Part shown: one piece after another, positions 46,876 through 55,067 of the stretch
Position numbering within the stretch: the first letter of the stretch is position 1
Layout of the letters: every line of letters begins with the position of its first letter
Assembly (NCBI RefSeq): GCF_000949135.2
Contig: NZ_JTAN02000002.1
Coordinates: 186,001-250,000, forward strand
Reading direction: 5' to 3'
From: Burkholderia sp. USMB20
Lineage (GTDB): Bacteria; Pseudomonadota; Gammaproteobacteria; Burkholderiales; Burkholderiaceae
DNA length: 64,000 nucleotides
Program-made: the position numbers and the translations under genes
Notes under the pieces: generated by a model
What the model saw: only the letters and a program-made list of their open reading frames with translations
Databases searched by the model: none
Told to the model about the DNA's origin: nothing

Positions 46876-47429
46876 CCAGACTCCTCAACATGCGTGATGC
46901 GTTCCGCCACCATCGGACCGACACGGAGTGAAAAGATAAGTGTCCGAAGCAAGAGGGAAACGTGATCAGGCGGCGAGCATACTGAATCGGCGCGCGTGAA
47001 AGACGCGGTCGCCCGAAAACTCCGCGCGGAGGCCGTGATAACGGACACGGATTGTCAGAATGTGTTTCAGGCCCGAATCGGTCGCATGGCTTCGTTGTCG
47101 ACGTAGAGCGTGGCCTTGCGCTCCGCTGTCGTCCGACAGGCGACCATCCGGCGAATCAGCCTCATGACGCAATTGCGCGCGAGATCGTGTCCGTACTTGG
47201 CAGCGCTCGAATCGCGATCGTCCGTATGTGCGTGGCGATACTGACGGATTTGTATCGCACTGTATCTATCGAGGCTCTGGAGACATCGGATTGCACTGAA
47301 GGCGAGTTTCGGAAACAAGCCGGATACGTGAGCGGGTTCTACTGTCGACATGCAGCAAACGTTCGGTGCCAAGCGTTCGCACCGGACGCCGAGTGATCGA
47401 TACCCCATCTTCCCCCCAGGAGAAATCTC
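46876..47429. other. degraded intergenic segment with possible gene remnants
   Basis: No intact gene is supported. On the minus strand, 47351-47067 gives an open frame of 94 codons ending KATLYVDNEAMRPIRA. A second frame ending 46966 reads LTIRVRYHGLRAEFSGDR and more. The third-position G/C bias of both tails is good, so they may be two pieces of one frameshifted gene. They do not match a family I know. The base composition between 47,200 and 47,330 is lower in GC than the surroundings. The segment adjoins the glyA/Tle junction and is probably part of the same rearranged zone. Confidence 0.4.
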
Positions 47430-47783
47430 ATGAAAGCCGCTCGAATCCTCGCAGTTGCCGTACTCGCTTCGATCCCCGTCTTGTCGTTCGCCGATGCCGG
47501 CCACGGCCTCACGCGCGCCGATGTGCGCGCCGACCTCGTCCGGCTCGAGCAGGCCGGCTACAACCCGGCCGGCAGCGACGCGCACTACCCGGACGATATC
47601 GCCGCCGCACAGAATGTCATCGCAGCGCAGCAGGTCGCGCGCTCCGACCAGAACGGCCCGTCGAAGTCGCAGGACGACAACGTGGCTGCCGCGTCGGCGC
47701 CGGCCGCCCGCTACGCCGCGGCCGACCAGCGCGCCGCACGGAACGCGCGCACGGACGCGGACGATCTGTACGCGCACTCGTGA
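47430..47783 (+). CDS. DUF4148 domain exported protein
   Basis: Exported protein of 117 residues of the DUF4148 family, which is expanded in Burkholderia. The signal peptide ends VLSFADAG. The family core follows: LTRADVRADLVRLEQAGYNP at about residues 27-46, then YPDDIAAAQNVIAAQ. Function is unknown; members often respond to stress and stand alone. GGAG lies before the ATG (about 9 bases). Confidence 0.83.
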   Translation: MKAARILAVAVLASIPVLSFADAGHGLTRADVRADLVRLEQAGYNPAGSDAHYPDDIAAAQNVIAAQQVARSDQNGPSKSQDDNVAAASAPAARYAAADQRAARNARTDADDLYAHS

Positions 47784-47866
47784 TCCGCGGCCGCGCCCGG
47801 GAGACGAGCGGCGCGGCCGCATCGGAAACACTTCAGATGCACAACACGATGAAAAGGAGCATGACG

Positions 47867-48658
47867 ATGGTCGGTTTGACGAAACGGGTTCTGGTGTCCG
47901 CGGCGGTGCTCGGCGGGCTGTTCGGTGCGGTCTCGGCGCAGGCGGCACCCAAGGAAGACCTGAAGGGCACGAACGTCGTGCTGGTGCACGGCGCGTTCGC
48001 CGACGGGTCGAGCTGGAACCGCGTGATTCCGCTGCTCGAAGCGCGCGGCCTGCATGTCGTATCGGTGCAGAACCCGCTGAGCTCGCTCGCCGCCGACGCC
48101 GCCGCGACGAAGCGCGCGATCGACGAGCAGAAGGGGCCCGTCGTGCTGGTCGGCCATTCGTGGGCCGGTGTCGTGATCAGCGATGCGGGCAACGACGACA
48201 AGGTGAAGTCGCTCGTCTACGTCGCCGCGTTCGCGCCGGACAACGGCCAGTCGATCGCCGACGTCACGCAGGGGCTGCCGGCACCGTCGTGGGCCGGCGA
48301 GTTGCGCAACGATGCAGGCGGTTTCGCGACGCTGTCGGACAAGGCGATCGCACAGGATTTCGCGCCGGACCTGCCGCCCGCGCAGCAACGCGTCGTCGCG
48401 GCGACGCAGGGGCCGTGGTACGGTGGCTGCATTTCGGAGAAGGTCGCGCAGGCCGCGTGGCATGCGAAGCCGTCGTCGTTCGTCGTCGCGACGCAGGACC
48501 GGATGATCGATCCGAAGCTGCAGGAGGCGATGGCGAAGCGGATCGGCGCGACGGTCACGCGTGTGAACGGCAGCCACGTCGCGATGCTGAGCCAGCCGAA
48601 AGCCGTGGCCGACGCGATCATCGCGGCCGCGGAACGTGCGAAGCAGGATGCGCAGTGA
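47867..48658 (+). CDS. secreted alpha/beta hydrolase
   Basis: Alpha/beta-hydrolase of 263 residues with signal peptide (VLGGLFGAVSAQAAP). VLVHGAFADGSSWNRVIPLL is the oxyanion region. The nucleophile Ser is in VVLVGHSWAGVVI (about residue 103), the acid Asp in QDRMIDPKL and the His in VNGSHVAML. It resembles the small esterase/salicylate-esterase-like group. Start taken at 47867 because AAAGGAG lies 7 bases upstream; earlier in-frame ATGs (47837, 47852) have no site. The substrate is unknown. Confidence 0.83.
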   Translation: MVGLTKRVLVSAAVLGGLFGAVSAQAAPKEDLKGTNVVLVHGAFADGSSWNRVIPLLEARGLHVVSVQNPLSSLAADAAATKRAIDEQKGPVVLVGHSWAGVVISDAGNDDKVKSLVYVAAFAPDNGQSIADVTQGLPAPSWAGELRNDAGGFATLSDKAIAQDFAPDLPPAQQRVVAATQGPWYGGCISEKVAQAAWHAKPSSFVVATQDRMIDPKLQEAMAKRIGATVTRVNGSHVAMLSQPKAVADAIIAAAERAKQDAQ

Positions 48659-48732
48659 GTGAAGGCGGCGGCGCGGCGTGCGTGACGCGCGGCGCCGTCG
48701 GTGATTGTGAAGTCCCTTGACGAGGAGAATTC

Positions 48733-48951
48733 ATGACGCAGCAACTCTGGCAACTGTCGGCGACCGAAATCGCGAAGCGCGAGCAGCAACGTGAAGTGTC
48801 CGCGCGGGAAGTGGCGGATGCCGCGCTGGCCCGCCTCGAAGCGGTGAACCCGGCGATCAACGCGGTGGTCGAGCATCGTCCCGACGACGTGCGCCGGCAG
48901 GCCGACGAGGTGGATCGCGCGATTGCCCGCGGCGACGATCCGGACCGCTGA
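48733..48951 (+). pseudogene. amidase (GatA/AtzF-like), N-terminal fragment, 72 codons
   Basis: The frame reads the standard start of an amidase-signature enzyme: LWQLSATEIAKREQQREVSA, then ALARLEAVNPAINAVVEHRP and ADEVDRAIARGDDP. It then runs into a stop (DR, TGA) at the point where the family continues with LAGVPVTVKxN, the catalytic lysine region. GAGGAG precedes the ATG. So only the leading helices remain; the catalytic Ser-Ser-Lys part is absent downstream. A recent 3' deletion is likely. Confidence 0.75.
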
Positions 48952-49370
48952 TGCGGTGACGGGCGTGGTGCGTCGGCGATGCACCGCGCCGGCCGCTTGC
49001 CATTCGCCGATTCATCGAAGCGTGCGCCGTTCGACCCGGCGCACGATTCCATCGCGGATTCCATCACGACGTGCGGCACGCGTCGCATGCGGCATCGTTC
49101 CCGGCTTCGCCGCCGCCGATCCTTTCAAAAAACCTTCGATGCGCGACATCGAACGGCCATCGCTCCCCGTCCTCCGCACGCATCCGCCCCAATTGCGCGC
49201 GTCTGCTATTGCATTTCACGCGCTGCTGATTAGGAAATGAATTTTTATTGGTTCTGCTTCCCCGAGCGCGCTCGCATAGTGGGGCTGACGGCTATAGACA
49301 GCACGCAAGCTGCACCGGCCGCATTCCCGGCATGTTTGATCATACGAAACTGCGAGAACAAGGAAGCGTG
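48952..49370. promoter_or_regulatory. intergenic region with control region of sulfur-compartment operon
   Basis: No gene is seen. The first 200 bases are GC-rich debris after the amidase remnant. From 49,225 the DNA is AT-rich (attaggaaatgaatttttat), as expected for a promoter. The 12-mer tgacggctatag (49286-49297) lies 85 bases before the rhodanese start and recurs at 51084-51095 ahead of the encapsulin gene. Confidence 0.5.
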
Positions 49371-49841
49371 ATGACGTTTGCATTGGAAGAACGAACCGCC
49401 GCCCAGCAGGCGCTCGAAGACGCCCGCGCGGCGGCCGCAGCGGCGGGCACGCCGTACGCGGGCGGCGTGGCGCCGGAAGCCGCGTGGGCGCTCTTTTCCG
49501 CCGGCGACGCGTTGCTGGTCGACGTGCGCACCGCGGAAGAACGGAAATTCGTCGGCCACGTGCCGGAGTCGCTGCACGTGCCGTGGGCGACCGGCACGAG
49601 CCTGACGCGCAACCCGCGCTTCGTGCGCGAACTGGAAGCGAAGACCGGCAAGGACGCGGTCGTGCTGTTGCTCTGCCGCAGCGGCAACCGCTCCGCGCAG
49701 GCAGCCGAGGCCGCGGCCAAAGGCGGCTTCACGCAGGTATTCAACGTGCTCGAAGGGTTCGAGGGCGACCTCGACGAACAGCAGCATCGCGGCGGCAGCA
49801 ACGGCTGGCGCCATCGCGGCCTGCCGTGGGCGCAGGACTGA
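49371..49841 (+). CDS. rhodanese-like sulfurtransferase
   Basis: Single-domain rhodanese of 156 residues. DALLVDVRTAEERKFVGHVP (about 43-62) is the rhodanese entry motif, and the active-site loop CRSGNRSAQAA carries the persulfide-forming Cys near residue 103. It moves sulfane sulfur from a donor such as thiosulfate or a persulfide. Start taken at 49371 because AAGGAAG sits four bases upstream; an ATG at 49332 is in frame. First gene of the operon with epsC, XRE, encapsulin and cysteine desulfurase. A sulfurtransferase beside a sulfur-storing compartment suggests loading or unloading of stored sulfur. Confidence 0.88.
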   Translation: MTFALEERTAAQQALEDARAAAAAAGTPYAGGVAPEAAWALFSAGDALLVDVRTAEERKFVGHVPESLHVPWATGTSLTRNPRFVRELEAKTGKDAVVLLLCRSGNRSAQAAEAAAKGGFTQVFNVLEGFEGDLDEQQHRGGSNGWRHRGLPWAQD

Positions 49842-49869
49842 GTCACGGCCGTTACGGGGAGAAGTCAGC

Positions 49870-50829
49870 ATGGCCGCATTCGATATCGACGACATCGTTC
49901 AGTCGCTCCAGACCGTGCGCCGCGCGTGGCGCGAGAAGCAGCGCCGCTCGCTCGAACCGGGCGGGCGCGACCTGCCGGCGCGCGAGGCGCTCGCACAGAT
50001 CATCGGCGCGCTCAAGGGCGTGCTGTTCCCGATGCGGCTCGGGCCGCCCGACCTGCGGCAGGAGAGCGAGAACTTCTATGTGGCCCACGCGCTCGACGCG
50101 GCGCTGAACGCGCTGCTTGCGCAGGTGACGCTCGAGCTGCGCTACGCGGCGCGGCAACGCAACGCCGACGCGCAGATCGACGAAGCGGCCGCCACGGCCG
50201 TGCAGGCCTTCGCGGCACGCCTGCCCGACATCCGCCGGCTGCTCGACAGCGACGTGCTGGCCGCGTTCCACGGCGATCCGGCGGCGGGCAGCGTCGACGA
50301 AGTGCTGCTGTGCTATCCCGGCATTCTCGCGATGATCCACCACCGGCTCGCGCACGAGCTGTACCGGCTCGGGCTGCCGCTGCTCGCGCGGATCATCGCC
50401 GAGCAGGCGCATGCGGAAACCGGCATCGACATTCACCCGGGCGCGCGGATCGGCGGCGGCTTCTTCATCGACCACGGCACGGGTGTCGTGATCGGCGAGA
50501 CCGCGATCATCGGCGAGCGCGTGCGCGTGTACCAGGCCGTCACGCTCGGCGCGAAGCGCTTCCCGCGCGATGCGGCCGGTCATCTGGAGAAGGGGCTCGC
50601 GCGCCACCCGATCGTCGAGGACGACGTGGTGATCTATGCGGGCGCAACGATCCTCGGCCGCGTGACGATCGGCCGCGGCGCGGTGATCGGCGGCAACGTG
50701 TGGCTCACGCAGGACGTGCCGGCGGGCGCGAACATCACGCAGGCCGTGCTGCGCAGCGAGGCGAATGCCGCGCCGCGCGCGCGGAGCGAGCCGGCCGAGC
50801 CGGTGCCCGACGCACAGGTGACGACATGA
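49870..50829 (+). CDS. epsC: serine O-acetyltransferase (EpsC/SrpH type)
   Basis: Makes O-acetylserine, the carbon skeleton for cysteine, from serine and acetyl-CoA. The protein has 319 residues, with a helical N-terminal domain and a left-handed beta-helix of hexapeptide repeats (TGIDIHPGARIGGGFFIDHG at about 179-198, VVIGETAIIG, AVIGGNVWLTQDVP). Catalytic His residues lie in IHPGA and IDHGTG. It is of the EpsC/SrpH branch, longer than classical CysE. GGGGAGAAG precedes the ATG. The stop overlaps the XRE start (ATGA). In encapsulin operons of family 2A this is the usual partner of the shell and cysteine desulfurase. Confidence 0.9.
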   Translation: MAAFDIDDIVQSLQTVRRAWREKQRRSLEPGGRDLPAREALAQIIGALKGVLFPMRLGPPDLRQESENFYVAHALDAALNALLAQVTLELRYAARQRNADAQIDEAAATAVQAFAARLPDIRRLLDSDVLAAFHGDPAAGSVDEVLLCYPGILAMIHHRLAHELYRLGLPLLARIIAEQAHAETGIDIHPGARIGGGFFIDHGTGVVIGETAIIGERVRVYQAVTLGAKRFPRDAAGHLEKGLARHPIVEDDVVIYAGATILGRVTIGRGAVIGGNVWLTQDVPAGANITQAVLRSEANAAPRARSEPAEPVPDAQVTT

Positions 50830-51047
50830 GCGACCTGATCCAGCACTTCGGCGCCAACGTGCGCAAGCTGCGCGAGGCACGCACGTGGTCGCAGGAGCAG
50901 CTCGCCGAACACGCGGGGCTGAACCGTTCGTACGTCGGCGAGATCGAGCGCGGCGAGGCGATCGCCTCGATCGTCACCGCCGACAAGATCGCGCGCGCGT
51001 TCGACGTGTCGATCTCGACGCTGTTGCCCGGCGTGTCCGTCGCCTGA
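50826..51047 (+). CDS. small XRE-family regulator
   Basis: DNA-binding protein of 73 residues consisting of little more than a lambda-repressor-like HTH (TWSQEQLAEHAGLNRSYVGE, about residues 20-39). It overlaps the epsC stop and is 135 bases before the encapsulin gene. It has no sensor domain, so it may respond to concentration alone or need a partner. It is the likely local regulator of the compartment operon; the repeated 12-mer is a candidate site. Confidence 0.83.
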   Translation: MSDLIQHFGANVRKLREARTWSQEQLAEHAGLNRSYVGEIERGEAIASIVTADKIARAFDVSISTLLPGVSVA

Positions 51048-51083
51048 CGCATTCCGCTTCCTTTCCCGTTCGGTGGTGCCGCG

Positions 51084-51095
51084 TGACGGCTATAG
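51084..51095 (+). promoter_or_regulatory. 12-mer tgacggctatag shared with upstream of rhodanese gene
   Basis: Exact copy of 49286-49297, placed 99 bases before the encapsulin ATG (85 bases in the other copy). In this copy gctatagc is a palindrome. It may be an operator for the XRE or a CysB-type regulator, or part of an internal promoter that allows shell and cargo to be expressed separately from the enzymes. Confidence 0.45.
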
Positions 51096-51182
51096 CATGT
51101 TGAGCCGGCAGGTGCGTGCTTCCGATAATCACCCAGCGTCATAAGCAATCCCGTTTTTCATCTTAAGAACCCGGAGCCACAC

Positions 51183-52115
51183 ATGTCGACCGTTGCAAGC
51201 GGCACGGCCGCGCTGAGCGATCACGCCGCCCGCCAACTAGCGAACGCTACCAAGACCGTCCCGCAGCTTTCCACGATTACGCCGCGCTGGCTGACCCATC
51301 TGCTGCAGTGGGTGCCGGTCGAGGCCGGCATCTATCGCCTGAACCAGGTGAAGAACCCGGAAGCCGTGCGCGCCGCGTGCACGCAGCTCGAGGACGAAAG
51401 CGTGCTGCCGCAGACCTTCGTGCCGTACGAGGAACAGCCGCGCGAGTATTTCCTGAACGCGGTGAGCACGGTGCTCGACGTGCATACGCGGATCTCCGAT
51501 CTCTATAGCAGTCCTCACGACCAGATCAAGGAACAGCTGCGCCTGACGATCGAGACGATCAAGGAACTGCAGGAAAGCCAGCTGATCAACAACCCGGACT
51601 ACGGGCTGCTCGCGAACGTGACCGACGAACAGCGGATTTTCCCGCTGACGGGCGCGCCGACGCCGGACGACCTCGACGAACTGCTGACCAAGGTATGGAA
51701 GGAACCGGCGTTCTTCCTCACGCACCCGCTCGCGATCGCCGCGTTCGGCCGCGAATGCACGCGGCGCGGCGTGCCGCCGCCGACGGTCAGCCTGTTCGGC
51801 TCGCAGTTCCTCACGTGGCGCGGCATTCCGCTGATTCCGTCGGACAAGGTGCCGGTCGCGGACGGCAAGACCAAGATCCTGCTGCTGCGCGTCGGCGACA
51901 AGCGCCAGGGCGTGGTCGGCCTGTATCAGCCGGGCGTCGCGGGCGAGCAGGGGCCGGGCCTGTCGGTGCGCTTCATGGGGATCAACAACCAGGCGATCGC
52001 GTCGTACCTGATCTCGCTGTACTGCTCGCTCGCGGTCCATTCGCCGGATGCGCTGGCTGTCCTCGATGACGTCGAAATCGCCAAGTACCATGACTATCCC
52101 GACACCTACCGTTAA
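51183..52115 (+). CDS. family 2A encapsulin shell protein (SrpI-like)
   Basis: HK97-fold shell protein of 310 residues that self-assembles into a nanocompartment. It matches the SrpI/family 2A type in length and in segments such as ITPRWLTHLLQWVPVEAGIY (about 32-51), EEQPREYFLNAVSTVLDVHT (about 82-101), GRECTRRGVPPPTVSLFGSQ and the C-terminal YLISLYCSLAVHSPDALAVL. Established knowledge: family 2A shells enclose a SufS-like cysteine desulfurase and take part in sulfur storage. Its cargo gene begins inside it (26-base overlap), directly supporting the pairing. GGAG lies 6 bases before the ATG. Confidence 0.93.
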   Translation: MSTVASGTAALSDHAARQLANATKTVPQLSTITPRWLTHLLQWVPVEAGIYRLNQVKNPEAVRAACTQLEDESVLPQTFVPYEEQPREYFLNAVSTVLDVHTRISDLYSSPHDQIKEQLRLTIETIKELQESQLINNPDYGLLANVTDEQRIFPLTGAPTPDDLDELLTKVWKEPAFFLTHPLAIAAFGRECTRRGVPPPTVSLFGSQFLTWRGIPLIPSDKVPVADGKTKILLLRVGDKRQGVVGLYQPGVAGEQGPGLSVRFMGINNQAIASYLISLYCSLAVHSPDALAVLDDVEIAKYHDYPDTYR

Positions 52116-54100
52116 TCCCGGCTCGGCCGGCAGCGACGCGCTCGCGTTGCCGCACGCGCCGCTGCCGGCCGGCCTGCCCGACCCGGCGGCCGGCTCGCGC
52201 GGCTCGCGTCCGGAGTCTTCGCGACGCCGCCCGGGCAGGCCACCGCGCCCGGGCTGTCGGCGGGCAGCGGGGCGGTCGCGGCGTGCCGTCGGCGCTGCCG
52301 GCTGCCGCGCCGATCCTCGCGTCGGTGAGCAATCCGGCGCCGGGGCGCTCGCCGCTCGCGGGGCCGGCGGCACGGGCACCGGGTGCCGGGCCTCCGCGCT
52401 GCCGCAAGGCAAGGCGCCGGCACGAACCTCGCGGCCGTCCGCCGACACACGTGCTGTCGCTCGGCAATCGCGTGCCCGCGCTCGCGCCGCACGCGGCCGC
52501 GCAGAACGGGCTGCCCGACAACGCGGTGTCGATCGCGCCCGCGTTCGAGCCGCGCATCGGCGGCGCGGCGCTCGGCGTGCCGCAGGCGCAGGCGGCGGTG
52601 TCGGAGGGCGCGGTGCAGGCAGCGCCGGCCGCGTCGCCGTTTTACTTCACCGACGGCTCGCGGCAGGGCTGGCAGGCGACGCCGCAGGACATCGTCGTGC
52701 CGTCGAACGGCCTCGCGTCGCCGGAAGCGTTCGGGCTGCCGGGCGACGATGCGCTGCGCGAACTGCTCGCCGTGCAGCGCGACGTGCCGGTGTCGCGCGC
52801 ATCGGGCGGCGAGGTGCCGCGTTACTTCATCGACGATACGCGCGCGGCCGAGCCGCAAGGTCAGTTGTATCGCGGCGCACACCCGCCGTTCGACGTGAAC
52901 GCGATTCGCCGCGATTTCCCGATCCTGCAGGAGCGCGTGAACGGCAAGCAGCTCGTCTGGTTCGACAACGCGGCGACGACGCACAAGCCGCAGGCCGTGA
53001 TCGACCGACTCGCGTATTTCTATGCGCACGAGAACTCGAACATCCACCGCGCGGCGCATGCATTGGCCGGCCGTGCGACGGATGCGTACGAGCATGCGCG
53101 GGAAACGGTGCAGCGCTTCATCGGAGCGTCGTCGCCGGACGAGATCGTGTTCGTGCGCGGCACCACCGAGGCGATCAACCTGATCGCGAAGTCGTGGGGC
53201 GTGCAGAACGTCGGCGAAGGCGACGAGATCATCGTGTCGAACCTCGAGCATCACGCGAACATCGTGCCGTGGCAGCAGCTTGCCGCACTCAAAGGCGCGA
53301 AGCTGCGCGTGATTCCGGTCGACGATTCGGGGCAGGTGCTGCTCGACGAATACCGGAAGCTGCTCAACGACCGCACCAGGATCGTGTCCGTCACGCAGGT
53401 GTCGAACGCGCTCGGCACGGTCGTGCCGGTGAAGGAGATCGTCGAACTCGCGCATCGCGCGGGCGCGAAGGCGCTGGTCGACGGTGCGCAGTCGATCTCG
53501 CACATGCGCGTCGACGTGCAGGCGCTCGATGCGGACTTCTTCGTGTTCTCCGGGCACAAGATCTACGGGCCGACCGGGATCGGCGTCGTGTACGGCAAGC
53601 GCGCGATCCTCGACGACATGCCGCCCTGGCAGGGCGGCGGCAACATGATCGCGGACGTGACGTTCGAGCGCACGGTGTTCCAGCCGCCGCCGAACCGCTT
53701 CGAGGCCGGCACCGGCAACATCGCGGATGCGGTGGGGCTCGGCGCGGCGCTCGACTACGTGAGCCGCGTCGGCATCGAGAACATCGCGCGTTACGAGCAC
53801 GACCTGCTCGCGTATGCGACGAGCGTGCTCGCGCCGGTGCCGGGCGTGCGGCTCGTCGGCACCGCGCGCGACAAGGCGAGCGTGCTGTCGTTCGTGCTGA
53901 AGGGCTATGAGACCGAGGAAGTCGGGCAGGCGCTGAACGAAGAGGGCATCGCGGTGCGCTCCGGGCATCACTGCGCGCAGCCGATCCTGCGGCGCTTCGG
54001 GCTCGAGGCGACGGTGCGGCCGTCGCTGGCGTTCTACAACACGTGCGATGAGGTCGATGCGCTCGTGAGCGTCGTGAGAAGGCTGGCGGCACGGCGCTGA
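52090..54100 (+). CDS. encapsulin cargo: SufS-like cysteine desulfurase with long N-terminal targeting extension (apparent frameshifts)
   Basis: PLP enzyme that takes sulfur from cysteine, here the cargo of the encapsulin. The catalytic part (about 52,880-54,100) is complete: LVWFDNAATTHKPQAVID, the PLP lysine in FVFSGHKIYGPTG and the persulfide Cys in RSGHHCAQPI, i.e. the SufS/CsdA class. It is preceded by an Ala/Pro/Gly-rich extension of about 220 residues, the compartment-targeting domain, including the conserved-looking THVLSLGNRVPAL and FYFTDGSRQGWQATPQD. The ATG at 52090 (MTIPTPTV) lies inside the shell gene. Between 52,185 and 52,440 the extension is legible only by shifting frame five times, each as if one base were lost, so either the loading domain is broken or the consensus is wrong. 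The last long frame opens at a GTG at 52283. Confidence 0.85.
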
Positions 54101-54119
54101 GGCGCGCGGCATGCGGAAA

Positions 54120-54166
54120 GGCCGCTTGCGACTCCCGGCAACGGGGCGTCGCAAGCGGCCTTTTTT
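54120..54166. terminator. strong terminator after the compartment operon
   Basis: A 13-bp perfect stem (54120-54132 with 54148-54160) is followed by six T. On the opposite strand a shorter T run follows, so it may also serve the convergent LysE gene. Confidence 0.88.
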
Positions 54167-54193
54167 CGTGGCGATGCGGCAGCGCGACGGCGC

Positions 54194-54808
54194 TCAGCGC
54201 CCGGCCAGCATGCGCCCGCCGAGCCCCATCAGCAGCAGCCCGGCCGTCGTGTCGAGCACGGCCTTGCGCCGGATCAGCAGCCGGCGCACCGACGGATGCG
54301 ATGCGAGCAGCGCCATCGCGCAGTACCACGCGCCCGAAATCCCGATCGACAGCACGACGACCGTGAGATCGAGCCACACCGGCGTATGCGCCGGCACCAT
54401 CAACGCGAAGATGCTGCCGTAGAACGCGACGGATTTCGGGTTCGTCATGCTGACCACGTAGCCCTTCTTCGCGGCCTGCCAGCCGGAGGACGCGGGCGGC
54501 GCGGACACGGCGAGCGGCTTGCGTGCGCTCAGCACCATCTTCAGGCCGAGCCAGATCAGGTACGTGGCGCCTGCCAGTCGCAGCGCGGTGTGCACCCAGG
54601 CGACGTGGGTCACGAGCAGGCCGAGGCCGGCAATCGCGATCGCGGCCCAGGTGCCCGATGCGGCGGCGAGGCCGAGCCCGGTCATCACGCCGGCGCGGCG
54701 CTGCGCGAGCGCGGTGGACGTGACGATCACGAAGTTCGGGCCGGGGCTGGCCACGCTGAGCAGCAGGACGCCGGCGAGCGGCAGCAGGGTGTTGATGGTG
54801 GTCGACAT
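54194..54808 (-). CDS. LysE/RhtB-family amino-acid exporter
   Basis: Inner-membrane exporter of 204 residues with six hydrophobic helices. LLLSVASPGPNFVIVTSTAL (about 15-34) carries the family GP motif, and YVVSMTNPKSVAFYGSIFAL the second half-motif. Substrates in the family include homoserine, threonine, lysine and cysteine derivatives. Given the adjoining cysteine desulfurase operon, export of a cysteine-related compound is conceivable but only inferred. Confidence 0.85.
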   Translation of the reverse strand: MSTTINTLLPLAGVLLLSVASPGPNFVIVTSTALAQRRAGVMTGLGLAAASGTWAAIAIAGLGLLVTHVAWVHTALRLAGATYLIWLGLKMVLSARKPLAVSAPPASSGWQAAKKGYVVSMTNPKSVAFYGSIFALMVPAHTPVWLDLTVVVLSIGISGAWYCAMALLASHPSVRRLLIRRKAVLDTTAGLLLMGLGGRMLAGR

Positions 54809-55067
54809 GGCGCGGGCGGCGAAGCGGCGGAAGGAGCGTTCATCTTACCCCGGCGTGCCGTCGATGGCGCCGCGCGGTCGTTTCGGCACCGGCCGGCTAG
54901 CGTGCATCGCACGCCGCCGTCATTGTTGAGCGCGTTGGAAAGGTGCAATCCGGAATCGGCAATAGGTGTCGCGAATATGACCGATTATTCTCCCGAGCGC
55001 AGTACCGTCCGCCAGCCGCAAATGCTGTCGGAGTGCTTACAAAATCAATCGCTCAGGGAGGCCTTTC

